DNA from: Chlorocebus sabaeus
Taxonomy: Eukaryota; Chordata; Mammalia; Primates; Cercopithecidae
Direction: 5' to 3'
NCBI RefSeq assembly: GCF_047675955.1
Contig: NC_132915.1
Span: 50,172,026-50,236,025, forward strand
Length of the DNA stretch: 64,000 bases
Positions within the stretch are counted from its first letter, which is position 1, and each line of letters starts with the position of its first letter. Position numbers and translations under genes: made by a program. The notes beneath the pieces were generated by a model. The model ran no database searches. It was given only the letters and a program-made list of their open reading frames with translations, and had not been told where the DNA came from. This document shows positions 46,785-59,092 of the stretch, piece by piece.

Positions 46785-47040
46785 TATGGTTTGTTGAGTA
46801 ACTAGTGTGTGTCCAATACTTAACATATATTATTTCAATTAATCTGTACAGAAACCCTTTGAAGTGGATGTTATTAACCCCATGTATAATAGGATTATAG
46901 ATGGGGAAGCAGGGTTAGCTAGGAAAGCAAAGCAAACAGTTCAGGAACCCAACAGGCACTAAATGAAAATACAGGAACTTAACCTGGATTTGTCTGACTC
47001 CAGAGCCTTAGCCTTTTCCACTGTGCCATGTATCTTCCCT
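46785..47040 (-). repeat. MIR SINE, antisense
   Basis: 'ttgttgagtaactagtgtgt', 'catatattatttcaattaat', 'gaagtggatgttattaaccc' and 'ctgactccagagccttagcc' are in the antisense MIR order, with an insertion in the middle. Confidence 0.78.
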
Positions 47041-49224
47041 AACACTGTCATTAGTTGTTATAATAAATAATGCAAGTTTGTTTAATGTTTTAAAGGGCAG
47101 ATCTATTTGATCTATGAAAAACTTGTAGATTTTTCATGATTTTTAGCAATGCGGGTCAATTATTCTGCTATTAAGGTGATGGTTGGTATCTTTATTTATC
47201 ATTTAAAATCCCTTAACTTTGGATTTCTAGTAAGTCCAGTTCCATTGAGAATTAGTGACAAAAGAAGAGAAAGTGAAAGGATGGATTAAAATGAGATTTG
47301 CAGTATTATTTAAAAGTACAGCAGTGTGTTTTAGGCTATCACTATTACTTGAAAGTACACTGATGCATTTACGCTTAAACAAGTTTTTTAAATGAGTCCA
47401 CATACTTAAATAGAGTTTATGGTATCTTGGAATAATTGGAGCAACTGCCAGACTCCTTGTCTATATCAAGAATTTCTGTCCTAGAAGACACTTTTTCTGT
47501 ACAGGAATTACAGTTACTTCCATCTGGTGCTAGACATATTTTTTAGCATTAAACTAGAGGATCATTTCGAGGAGCAATGTTTTATTCAATTAAACCTAGG
47601 AAACCCACTAAAAGGTACATTCTCCATTACTTCCTGGAGGCTAATTAGGATGTAAGTCTGAGATCTGAACACTACTTGTAGCTTCTGCTTAGATGTCTGC
47701 TTCAAGCCTTACCTAATTTTTCCGTAGGAACCTGGGGTTTTTAACTATAAGCATATCAAAGTGGTTGACATGGAGAGGTATTTAGATTTCTTCCCATTAA
47801 GATGAAAAATGCAGATAGAAGCTGACTGACAGTACAGAGGCCATTTTGGTTAGGAGCCCTCTACAGTCTTTATCTTGTTACCCTTCTGGGATGCTGTGGA
47901 GGTTAAGGTCTCCAGCCTTTGTGAAAAGGACTTTGGAATTGTAAATATGATCTCAAACAGGAGAGAGGTATGAAAGCAAATTAACTGTAGACGTTTTTTT
48001 CCTGAATTGGCCGTCTAGTTGCCAAATAATCTGAAATCAGAGCCCAGATCAGGAACTGCGGCTTCTAATAAGTTACTCTATGACAGCTTATACTTTTTTT
48101 CCTTTTTTGTGTGTGTATGTTTGTTTTGTTTTAAATGTATAGGAAGCTAGGTGAAATTACTTACTATAATCAACAAGTTCTTATGGTATAGGCTAAAGAT
48201 GAAAAATCAGAGGGGATAGCTAGATTAATCATTGGAATCTACAGGCAATCCAAAAATCCTCAATTCAGGTGATCACTGTAGCCATTTTGCTCCCAATAAG
48301 TTTTTCTCAAAAATGTTAGTCAGAAAAGCAGAGATGACTGAGATGAATGCTGCTGGATCTCTCTATTACCAGTACGTCAAGAATTGGAAGGCAACATGGA
48401 TCTGAGTAAATAGCCCAACATAGATTGGCTGGCAGGGATTAATGAGGGAGACATTCCAGAAAAGGAGATGGAAAAGAACAGACTCAGAGAAAGAAAAAAC
48501 ATGAAAACGACTTAGTCACAATAGAATGGTTGTGCTGGTTTGTGACTGCAGGGAAGATTAAAATGGTAGGCCTTCTTAAGAAGGTACATGTATTCTAGTT
48601 TTCTTGTTTATTTTTTGTTTATTTTTAAACGAATTTTAAACTTTTAATTTCTTGTTCCTTGCCTTTTTTGGAAAAGCATTATAGGAAATGTTTTAGGGGT
48701 AAGGAGGCATAATTTAAGAAGCATAACTGAGACAGGCAATAAAAATTGTTTTATACTTTGTTTTGCCTGGACTCCTGGGAGACCAATATTAATATCTTGC
48801 TAGTTTCCAAGAAACAAACAGGAGAGTGAAAGGGCCAGAATTCTATCTTTGAAAGTGTGGAGAATGAGGATGGATATGATTGAAGCAAACAAACTATGAA
48901 GGATGTGAATAGAGTGTCCATTACATCTCAGAGTGCCTGAACTGGCGAGCCCCAGGGTATGGTGAGTTGGGAGTTGTGCTAAATACGCAAACTCTGTAGT
49001 TTGATAAATAGTCTTTGACCTCACAGGGTGAGTAACTGTGAGAAGTACTAGGACATACAACTTTATAGTCTGGATATTACATTTTTGGGAACCTCTTACT
49101 CCATGAGATTATACAGGTAAAAATATGGATTATTTCAGGAGATATTTAGATAAATTCATGAAAGATGGTTTTGTAAGAAAATAAGGGGGGGGGGTAGAGA
49201 TATTTGGTTATTGACAACAAATCT

Positions 49225-49460
49225 AATAACGGTAGCTATTGTTTGTTATCAGGCACTATGCTAAATAGGCACTTTTTTATATTATTCAGTGTCATGCTTT
49301 AATACCATGAGATATTTGTTGGCCACATTTTACAAATGAGGGAACTGAAGCTTAGAGAAGTGAAGTAACTTGCCTGAGTTTACGCAGCCAGTAAGTGTAA
49401 ATGGCATTAGGCCAAGGCATTCTGAGCCTATGTCCTTAACTCTTCAATGTGTATCACTTT
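49225..49460 (-). repeat. MIR SINE, antisense
   Basis: 'caggcactatgctaaatagg', 'cacattttacaaatgaggga', 'gaagtgaagtaacttgcctg' and 'cagccagtaagtgtaaatgg' give a nearly complete antisense MIR. Confidence 0.85.
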
Positions 49461-49509
49461 TATAAGTATGGAGAGATATATACTTTTCTTCTATAGACTA
49501 TATCTTAGA

Positions 49510-49775
49510 ACTCTAAAATCAATAAGAAAAAGACAGCTAATAGAAAAATGGACAGAATAGAAAAATTCTGATAGTTAAGTAAGATGTGAAAAGATGCCCA
49601 ATCTCACTAGTAAATAGTGAGATAACATTAAAACCATAGTGAAGACCATTTCATATCCACCAAAATGGTAAAAATTAAAAGCCTGAAAGTTCTGAATGCT
49701 GGTGAGAATATGAAGTAACCAGAACTCTTGTTTACTGCTTGTGAGATGTAAACTGGCACATCTACTTCTGCTAAT
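49510..49775 (+). mobile_element. L1M ORF2-end fragment, sense
   Basis: 'atgtgaaaagatgcccaatc', 'taaatagtgagataacatta', 'ccaaaatggtaaaaattaaa' and 'taaactggcacatctacttc' follow the region around the end of ORF2/3' part of old L1s. Confidence 0.7.
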
Positions 49776-50522
49776 GGTTGGGCATTACACTGCTGAATTC
49801 TTGTCCAAGTTAGGGCCCATTAACAAATCAATATTTTAATCACATTTAGATAACGTAATTGGTGATGGAGTAGAAGGGGAAGCATCTGATTAAAATAATT
49901 CTGAGTAAAAAAATGGAAAAGATAATACATATTTAAAGGCCTTGGACTTGAACAATGTTAGCAATATTTTTTTTTACATGGTAGAATTTGGGAATTATGG
50001 TATCTATTTTTATAAGTTCACTCAAGAAATAGAATTGTGATGTGGAGCTGTTGGAGAATAAATTATGTTGTATCTTACCTGAATCTTAAGTGTTATGTGC
50101 TTTATCTAGCTTGTTTTCTACGTTTCTGTTGTAATACTGGTATATGTCCCTCAATCTTGGTATATTTTGGTGTTAGCTAAAATTATCAGTTGCTAACAAA
50201 GGCAGATCACTAGCATGTAGGAGATTTTTTAAATGGGGCCTCTGAAATTCAAATTTGATTCAGTAAGTATCCCAAAATGAAATTCTCTGCACTAAATTTG
50301 CCAAACGTACAACTTCTCTAGGATTTTACCTCTTTGGTGAATGTAGAAATACCTGAGCATTGATGTGATGATTTCTCCTCACACATTCTTTTTCATAATC
50401 TAATATCCTATCCTGAATACTTAAGGCCAAATGGGAAATGATATATCTGTGTTTTCCAAAGAAATTTTAAAATCACTTCAGCCATCGAGTTTGCATGCTG
50501 ATTTATGCTGTGATTTTTGCAG

Positions 50523-50611
50523 GGAAGACTAGGAGAGCTGGAGTTGCAGTTAAAACATGCAAAAGAAGAACCCGAGGAGGTGCAGTACAAAAAGAGCACA
50601 GCCTGGCTCTG
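50523..50611 (+). CDS. FOCAD: FOCAD internal exon W8 (89 bp, phase 0-2)
   Basis: Acceptor TTTTTGCAG, donor TG|GTAAGG. Encodes GRLGELELQLKHAKEEPEEV then QYKKSTAWL plus two bases of Trp. The Glu/Lys/Leu-rich start is a predicted surface helix or short coiled segment. Skipping alone would break the frame; skipping together with W9 would too, since W9 is itself symmetric. Confidence 0.93.
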
Positions 50612-50796
50612 GTAAGGGTTCCTGTTCAGCTGCCCATTATTTGTCATGGGAAGTGAGCTATGAGGGGAAAGGTAACTACTTTAAAGGCTTTAAGATTAGT
50701 AGGTTTAACTTCTATATGAGCCTGAAGGGGAAATGACAGAAGAGCTGATAGATGTATTCCCTAGATAGAAGATGGAGAGCTTTATTTATAAATTAT

Positions 50797-50800
<4 letters not shown>

Positions 50801-50835
<35 letters not shown>
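50801..50835. repeat. (CA)n microsatellite
   Basis: About 17 uninterrupted AC units. Confidence 0.96.
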
Positions 50836-50836
<1 letters not shown>

Positions 50837-51625
50837 TCTAAAACAATGTGGAAACAGTTTGCTTTTTCCCTTTTCCACCTGTAACTGATTATTTTATATG
50901 CTTTTGAATGAAAAATTCTGTTTTTCCCACTCTGTTCATTGCTTTCCTACCTCACATGTAGTCAAGGATTACTTCTCCCCTCTTCTGCTCCCCTCTTCCC
51001 CAAGACATAATTATTAGGAGCAACTTTACCACATCATGGCTTTAATTTCTTTGGCAGACATTTCCTAGGGAATTCCCACTATATTATCTAGAAATATATT
51101 AGTACTGGCTCATAAAAGCAACTTAAATTGTTACATGGGTTGAGAAGAATACCTTATCAGATTTGTGTGTCACCAGCCTAAATGTAAGTAAAGTGCCTAA
51201 ATAGCTTTGCCTACAACCACAGGTTGCTTTAATCTGAAAATCTGTCCAACGGTTATTTAATTATAGGTTTTCATTTACTGACAATTGGCTTATGTAGAAA
51301 AGCAGAAACTGCGTGTGTGTGTTTGATTAATTGTATTCTAAGCCATATTTTCTAGATTTGTAAAAAAAAAAAAAAGGCAATGAAGTTTAAACATTATGAT
51401 ATTGGATTTAGGATTAGAGGGTTTTGCATCCTATTTGCTCATACCTTTTGCATCTATTTTTAATTTAATCATCTGAAAGTGATAATTGGTGAAGTAGTAT
51501 ATTTGCTAAGTTCTTTAAAATATGTAGAAAGACTTATCGATACATATTGCTGGTGAAAACTCATGGGCTGTGTATATATGGGTATAAAGGAGACAGGTCC
51601 CTAGAAGTTTCTTAAGAATGATATA

Positions 51626-51778
51626 GGCTGGGTGTGGTGGTTTACACCTGTAGTCCTAGCATTTTGGAAGGCCAAGGCAGGTGGATCATTGAACCCAGGA
51701 GTTCAAGGCCAGCTTGGGCAACATGGCAAAACCCTGTCTTTATTAAAAAAAAAAAAAAGAAAGAAAGAAAGAAAAAAA
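51626..51778 (+). mobile_element. FLAM or right-arm-lacking Alu, sense
   Basis: Starts GGCTGGGTGTGGTGGTTTAC, contains only the left arm to 'acatggcaaaaccctgtctt', then a tail of A14 and GAAA units. Target-site duplication not resolved. Confidence 0.88.
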
Positions 51779-51884
51779 CATTTAGTTAAACCTGCAGTGA
51801 CTAATAAGCTACCTTGAAGCAAGCTTTTCATCATCCTCACTTAACTGGAACACAATCCCAAATCTAAGTAAAGTCGTCACTTGA

Positions 51885-53495
51885 TTTATTATTTCAAAAA
51901 GTATTTATTGAGTGTCTGTCATGTGCCAGGCACTGTTCTAAGCACAGAGGAACAGTAGTGAATAAAGCCCCTTCTTTGTCCTTCCAAAGCTTATACTTGA
52001 GTAGATGGAAACCTATAATAAGCAAATAAACAAATGGAATATGATAGAAGGTGATTCGTGGAAGAAAAATAAAGTATGGTAAAGGGAATAGAGAGTGAAT
52101 GAGGCTTGAGGGAGGTTGGGGGGCGGTGCTACCATTTTCTGTAGGGTGTTCAGAGTCTTTTTAATAATGTGACATTTGAATGAGACCTGAAAGAAGTGGT
52201 GGAGTGAGCCAAGCTGATATGCAGAAGAGCATTCTAGGAAGAGGAAACAGTGAATTCATCACAGGCCCTGGGAGTGTACCTGGCAAAGCCTGTGTGGCAT
52301 AGAGAGAGCAAGGATGGAAGTAGTGGACATAAGAGTAGAGAAGTTCGGGAGATTGCAGGGTGGAGAGTCTTTGTCAGCCCAAAGAGGACTTTGTGAGTGA
52401 GATGGAAAAACATTGGCAGATCTTAATCATAGAATTCGACTCATGATTTAAAAGGACCACTCTAGCTGTTATGTTGAAAATACACCCTGCGGGGCATGGT
52501 TAGGAGTCTGTTGCAATAATTTAGGCAAGAGATAATAGTGTTTTAGACTAGGATGTTATTGTGGAAACGTACATTGATTTTGAATCATTTTAAGCAGATA
52601 CCATATGATATAAATGCTAATACTTGAAATAAAGGATGTGAAAGAAAGGGATCAATCAAAGATACCCCAAGATTTTAACTCTAAACAAAAGTATGGCATT
52701 TCCATTTAAGACAAGGAAGACTAGAGAAAAGCAGGTCTGTGTAGAGTAGGAATCAGATTTTGGACTTAGGCCTGAGATGCCTCATTAGCCTCCAGTTAGA
52801 GATAGCAAGCAGATTGTTGACTAGTCTGTAGTTCCAGGGAGAGCTCAGGGCTAGAGAGGTGAATTTAGTAAACATCAGCATATTAATGGCATTTAAAATC
52901 ATGATGCTGGGTAAGGTCACTTAGGGAGTGAATACAGAAAGAGAAGGTTTCAAAAGATTGAGCCCTGGTTCTATATTTAAAGGTGGGGAAGATGAAGAGG
53001 GAACCAATAAAGCAGATGGAAAATTAGTTATCAGTGATGTAGAAAAAGAAACAAAAAAGGGTAAAATCTTAAAAGCCAAGGAAAGAAGGCATTCTAAGAA
53101 AGGAATAACCAACTGTGTCAAATGCTGCTGTTAGGCTGCAGAAGATAGGGACTGAGAATTGAGCATTAGATTCAGTCTCTTGAAAATAATTGGTGATCAT
53201 GACGGGAGCTGTTTTGGTAAGAGTTATTGAGACAAAAGCCAGAATCTAGAGAGAGTAGAAGGAGATAACTAGGGTCATCAAGTATAGATAATGTTTTACA
53301 GGAGTTTTGATGTATAACAGACTAAGAAATGGGGCAATAGCTGGTGGGCTTGTTCTTCTTTGTTATTTTAGAGGATGAATACTACAGTAGGTTCACATGC
53401 TAAGGGGAATAATACAAGTAGAGATGGAAAAATGTGTGATGCAGCAGAGAGGAGGGAGTAGAGAAGCTTTAGTGCACAAGTGGAAGGTTTGACCT
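51885..53495 (-). mobile_element. L2 LINE, long antisense copy (3' UTR and part of ORF2)
   Basis: 'gtcatgtgccaggcactgtt', 'gcagaagagcattctaggaa', 'gttgcaataatttaggcaag', 'aaaatcatgatgctgggtaa', 'aaaagattgagccctggttc', 'accaactgtgtcaaatgctg' and 'agtgcacaagtggaaggttt' follow antisense L2 over about 1.6 kb, the longest L2 in the window. The two overlapping frames near 52921-53134 fall inside it and are decayed ORF2. Confidence 0.85.
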
Positions 53496-54133
53496 TAAAT
53501 GTAAGTATACATAGGTCATCATTTGTAAATATCCCACATTGACCAGTGAAATATTACATTGAATGGACTATATTCCATTTAGGAACACAGAAACTAGACA
53601 GTACATTTTAGAGAAATTTACAGTCAAATGCTTTTGAAAAATAAAAGATTGGGATCTATAGGAGGTATTGCACCTGTCTGAAAAACTTGCCTCTTAAGAG
53701 TGACTCATTCTCAGAGTGCTGAATAGCTAAGATTTTATTATATATCAAATGTAAATATTTATGAATGTCAATATAATTTGTATTTAAATGCAATAACTTT
53801 AATAATATTTATGAAACCTTTAAATTTATAAAATTCAATGTTTATATTGAAAACAATCCTTTTAAAAAAGTAAATTTGACAGCAAGTGGTTATTTTTTAC
53901 TTTATCTTGAAAATTCTATATTGAATTTAAAAATTAGGTTCTGTAAATATTTGAATTGTACATACCTTCTTTCTAACCCACAAGTATAATTATTTTCTTT
54001 TGGCTTTCCTGTGACTATATAACCAAAGTTTGAAATTGCATTTTCTATAAACACATAGCAACTATTTCATATGTACAATTTGGAAATTGTAAATTGATGT
54101 TTTGGTGAGCTCTCAGGTAAAAAAGAGAGACTG

Positions 54134-54228
54134 TCTTAGTCCATTTGGGCTTCAAAATGCCACCACATTGGGGATTAGGATTTCAACTTGTGAATTTGGT
54201 GGGGTATGCAAACATTCAGTTCATTGTA
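54134..54228 (-). mobile_element. MLT1-like (MaLR) LTR, antisense, with most of the middle deleted
   Basis: TGTCTTAGTCCATTTGGGCT (terminal end) is followed almost directly by 'ccaccacattggggattagg' and 'catttcagttcattgtaga'-like end sequence; the several hundred bases in between are missing. Only the two ends of the LTR remain. Confidence 0.65.
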
Positions 54229-54540
54229 GAGACTAATATAACGGACACTTGTATACGCGCCACTCCATCTGAGATAATACTGTTACAGTGCTGTCGTATA
54301 TCCCCTCTCAGTTACACATTCACTTCCTCCTTGCCTCCACTCAGTGACCTCATGAACAGGAAAATGAAGCTGTCTTTGAAGCAGAGCCCTTATTACAGTT
54401 CTTTCACCTTACACTGAAATTCTAGTACAGTTTTAAGATCTGGAGCCATTGCTGGATGTTCTTATTAATTGATAAAAAAGAGAAAGGAATGATTTCTTGT
54501 TCTACCATAAACTCTTATTTATTTTCCATCTTTATTGCAG

Positions 54541-54585
54541 GGTTAGAGACATGCTGACTGATGAAATCACCAAGGCAGCTGCAAA
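54541..54585 (+). CDS. FOCAD: FOCAD internal exon W9 (45 bp microexon, phase 2-2)
   Basis: Acceptor TTTATTGCAG, donor AA|GTAAGA. The first G completes Trp; the exon then gives VRDMLTDEITKAAA and two bases of Lys. Phase 2-2 symmetric, so skipping would delete 15 residues in frame. Too short for ORF scanning; supported by strong splice sites and in-phase joins to both neighbours. Confidence 0.92.
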
Positions 54586-57500
54586 GTAAGATCCATTTAG
54601 TCTTTTATCAAAATTTTTTATAAATACTTTTTCCTGGCAGGTACATGGTACATACATTTTCTTCTTTTAGGACATGTCATAACTTTAAGGATTTTAAAGT
54701 ACTCTTCAATTATTTTTCAAAAAAATTAATCGTTACCCTTTCTTATAGTAGGTGAATTCTTACTACATGTCTTTTTGTGAAAATACAGAGGGATTGGTAC
54801 TAACATATAACTTTTACATCAGGAGTCACTGAAGTTGAGCTCCTACTATATACCTAACAGATGACATGTGCTTTGGCGTAGACTTAAAGGATTGTAATTT
54901 AGTTCAAGGGGATAAAAAAAAAATCCTTGCTAATATGAGTTATGTTGGTAGTACTTCCTTTTGTTCCATTGGTGTTATTGGGTTCAACATATCTAAAAAT
55001 TGAATTTTTAAATGCTAAAAACTAATGCCAAGGCCCATTAAAAAAGCAGTTTTAGTCATATGCTTATGGTGTTTTAACAAAAATTACCTGATTGTCACTG
55101 CCTTGATCGTTTTTATTTACCTTAAGCCAGCTCTCACTAAAAAATACCCAGAACTTGCTTGAACAATCTCTTCAGGTTCCTTTGTTAACTAATAAGTTGA
55201 CTAATTGTTCCTGGCAGTAAGTTACATGCCAGTTACACTCCTCCCTTCCACCATCTCCTTTAACTTCTGCCATTTCTGTTTGACTCCTTTCTTTTTTGCC
55301 TTCAGCTAACATGGATATACCTTTGACCTAGAGAATTTCATGTATATTGAAAGTCCATATCATCTAGAAATTTTTAATTGTAGTATAGTCTATCCTTTTC
55401 ATGTCGCAAAACCTTCTGTAGCTAAATAGATTTTGCCTTAAAGACAAAACAAAAAATGATCTACCTTAGAGTTAGCTTTCTATTAGTAATTTCTTAAACA
55501 GACACTTAACTGTGAAGTCTGATCTCAGCAGATTATTACTATTCAGTCTCATGTCTTCTGGATAAAGAGAAATAGAAGTGATAATCCTCCCCGACTCAGT
55601 CCTATGGAAGGCTCTGGGAGATACCTGTTGATAAAATGAAAACTAAAGTACAGAGAGCTTAGATAGAGACTCATTTATGTCTTTTTTTTCCAGTTTGGTG
55701 AATTGCAGACACAGTGGGAGAGGGCACAGTTGCATATCAGAGGGGGAGGGGATGCTGGGATGAGAATGCAGGCTGTCTTTGACCTTTACCTGTCATAGTT
55801 TGTTCTCTTAGGTAGTCTACGTAGATCCTATTAAAAGCAGTGCTCTGACCTTTGCAACAAAAAGCTTGAATGCAGAAGAAACTACCAACTTTCTCCTAAA
55901 GCACATTATAATTTCTCCTGTCTAGTAGCTATTGCAATTTTCCATTCTAAAATTGTATTCCAGGGTGATTGTGATCTTCAGATTCATAAAGCATCACTTC
56001 ATGACTAGTACCTAAAGAAAGTGTGTTCACATGAGTAAAAATAATTCATATTCTCGTGGCATTACCTTCTCATCAAAACTTACAAAGTATTTTATAGACC
56101 TTATTTTAATAAAGCAATCTTGACAATACTAGGAATGGCAGCAAGTGAATAAGAGATATTTTAGGTCTGGAGGCTGAGAGACTGGTGATAGAGCAGGGGA
56201 AAAATATCATTCTGTCACCCTGTCGTCTTCTTCCCAACCCTGTGAGGTCTTCACCACTGCCCACTGCCAGCTTAGCTTCCCTATCCTTAGCTACGGCTGC
56301 CACAGGCTGATTTGGGTCAGGATAGGGCTTGTTTTGTTCAGAGCTAGAAGTTAAATGCAAAAAGTAAAATGCCAATCATGGGAAGATCCTGGTTTGTTCA
56401 TTTAATAACCTTTTTAAAGCTTCAGGGATGGGGTAAGGGAGAATCAGAACACGTATAAAACCTGATGATTGATGTAAATTTATTTCCATTATTATTTATT
56501 AAACAGACTTAAACCCAAAGATAAAAATCCCTAAAGTATTGAGTCACTTTACTAATATGTAATGTAATACTTTGTCCGTAAGAAAGCATCAGTGTAACTC
56601 ATCCTTCCTTGTGCTTTTTAATTAGATTAATAACATCATTTTGTTTTAAAGGACAATTTAATTAAAATGTCAGTGGTGTTGCCTAAATAAATACTGTATG
56701 GATGCTGACATGTTATTATGCAAATTAGTTGTTGCCATTTGACTGTTAGCGGATAGTTATTGAGCAACAAGGTGATGAGTTTTTACTGAACCAGTTATAG
56801 ATTCCCACCTCTCCAGCTCCTCCTTGAATTCATTTCACTAAGTATGTATTGAGTACCTTCTATCCATAAGTCATTGTGGCAGGCATGAAGGGAATGCGAA
56901 AAGTTAGTCATGGTACCTTTGTGAAATGTGTAACTTGGCCTAGGGCTGCACTGTGTAGAGTGGACTAGGTTTTTAATTCAAAGATTATTGTGCAAATATT
57001 CGTTCATTCTGCAACCAAAGATCTTATTACCAGTGGTTTTAAATAAATTTTTCTCCATTACTTAAGAACAATACATACTCAGGTATGTCAAGACTAGTGA
57101 AGGATTTGAAATAAAATAGTTTTTGGTACTGTTTTAAAACTGAGGCTAATTTCTCTTTCAGAATTTTGGGGTTAAAAATAACTTTTTATGTTATCTTATC
57201 TAATGTATTTGTTTTATGACATTTGATATCCAGATTCTAGTGACCTCATGTTTTCTGCAGGATAATAAAACTGGGACTCTAATTCTCAGCTCACTCAGAA
57301 TTTAAAACTATTTTTAAAACTCAGCTTTAGGGATTCATGACCATTTTACAGTAGGAAAGGCCTCAGGATATTCTGTTAAAAGAAAGAGATACTATTAGAA
57401 ATAAAATATTTAATTTTGTTTTTGTTAAATGATTTTATGGCTAGGGCACCTAGGAGTGACCAAATCCCACCTTGTTTCCTTGTGTTTTCTTATTAGCTAT

Positions 57501-58983
57501 ATGAGTGCTTAGTAATTCTCTTTGCAGAACTCTAGCAAAACCCAACTTGGAGCCATCTGCTTAGACCTCAAGGCTTCCTTCCCATTCTCTCCTCCAACCC
57601 TCCCCATTATAAATGTTGATGTCTTATTAACTTTTGACGGGCCTCATGGAGGAATAAATTGAAGTGGAGGAGGGGTGAACAAAATGATCAAGACTTCAAG
57701 CCTTCACAGAGCTAAACCACTCTAAAGTGGGACTGAGAGGGGGAAGGAGGGATGGGCAAATAGGCAGATGGAAGGATTTGTTAATGGCAAGTCCTGAGTC
57801 CCATTCTTACCAAATGGAAGCAGAAATGCAAGAAAACATGTGTGCGCCAACAATTTAATACCCACTGACTCAGTGTTCAATTGAGACTATGGCTTGGGAC
57901 TGGAGGTACTAGGCTCATTAAGGGAGCAGAGTTGAAAATCTTCCTTATCCCTCACATCTGCTGTAGTCCTGCCCTGAGGTAAGCAGGAAGTGGTTCTTGG
58001 ATCATGCACTGAATTCAGATTCAAGTTTCAAGTCCAAATTTTGGGGAACATTGTCTGTATTCATGGGAAACCACATCATAGGACTGAGAACTGAACAATC
58101 TGATGGTATGGGTGCTCTTATTGCTGGAGTTCTGTTATAACAGAATTGGCAAACCTAGAGCATCTCATTGATGTCCCATAGGGGACTTTATAGGATCAGC
58201 TTGGAATTATGGAATAATATTAAATGTACATTTTCAAGTGGTAAGTATATTAAAAAGGTTCAGGTTTTTGTGTTAAATTCTGAAGTCAAACAAAAGAGTT
58301 TATTGCTAATATTAGAAGGTTACCATTTAGATGATATAAAAAGGCAAGTTTCAGACCAAATAGTCTAAAAACAGCGCTTTTTCCTTTGTATTTTATCTGG
58401 GGTCTCCAAATTATATTTCAAACTGACTTTCAGGTTGATAGCTTTGCCATATTAAGAGAAAGAAGGAGAGGATAATAATGAGTGAGAAAAGCTGCCATGT
58501 GTCAAATTGTAAGGTGTTCAATCTGAAGTGGTTTGCTAGAAGCCAGTTCAACGTACCAGTGCTTCAGAAAAGCCAAAGAGCCTTCTATTCGGCTGGGCTT
58601 ATTGACATAACTGTCTTAGTTATGTTTTTAGAACGAATCAATAATTTTAAATAGGCCAAAAATGACACAAAAGAGAGCCTAGGAAATGTAATGTTAAATG
58701 ATGAAATAAAAATTTAGGAAGAAACAACTTACTAAGCTTGGATTTTTAAGTTATAAAAAGGCATAATGACCCATACTACATTGATAAGAGTTCAGAATCA
58801 ACTCTAGAGTCAGAAGGAAGGAAAGAAACTGTTGGCCTCAGGGAACAAACAGACCTGCATTTACAAGACTCTGTGAAGGAATACAAGTTGCTTTTTGACT
58901 TCTTCTACCCTCCTATATTAACTCTTCCTCTTCTCCTGGTTAATACCAAAGTTCTCTGTTGAATTTTTTTTCCTTTTGAACAG
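54586..58983 (+). other. FOCAD: FOCAD intron W9-W10 (4.4 kb)
   Basis: The least repeat-rich long intron here. No Alu or L1 recognised; a MIR/L2-like scrap near 56815-56890 ('agtatgtattgagtaccttc'). AT-rich block 56610-56760 contains homeobox-type and octamer-type motifs. Acceptor preceded by TTTTTTTTCCTTTTGAACAG. Frames at 54145, 56106 and 58168 are unsupported. Confidence 0.75.
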
Positions 58984-59092
58984 GGAGAGTCCGGTAGTGA
59001 AAGGCAATGCGCTGTTAGCTCTAAGCAGCCTTGCTGTCGTCGTGTCTAGACATGAAGCCAGCCTCTCCTCAGACTCTGACGGGCTCCTGGAG
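58984..59092 (+). CDS. FOCAD: FOCAD internal exon W10 (109 bp, phase 2-0)
   Basis: Acceptor CTTTTGAACAG, donor GAG|GTTAGT. First base completes Lys, then ESPVVKGNALLALSSLAVVV and 'SRHEASLSSDSDGLLE'. The 'VVKGNALLALSSLAVVVSRH' helix is a clear ARM/HEAT-like helix; the Ser/Asp-rich tail is a likely loop. Confidence 0.94.

Larger units (their letters stand above)
44830..50522 (+). other. FOCAD: FOCAD intron W7-W8 (5.7 kb)
   Basis: TA repeat at 44979, sense L2 at 45045-45650, MIRs at 46785 and 49225, L1 scrap at 49510. 45660-46780 and 47045-49220 show no element I can name; short G-run near 49187 (nine G). Acceptor GTGATTTTTGCAG. Confidence 0.75.
50612..54540 (+). other. FOCAD: FOCAD intron W8-W9 (3.9 kb)
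   Basis: CA repeat at 50801, a FLAM-like monomer at 51626, a long antisense L2 at 51885-53495 and a short MLT1-like LTR remnant at 54134. 50840-51620 and 53500-54130 are unrecognised AT-rich sequence. Acceptor TTCCATCTTTATTGCAG. Confidence 0.78.
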
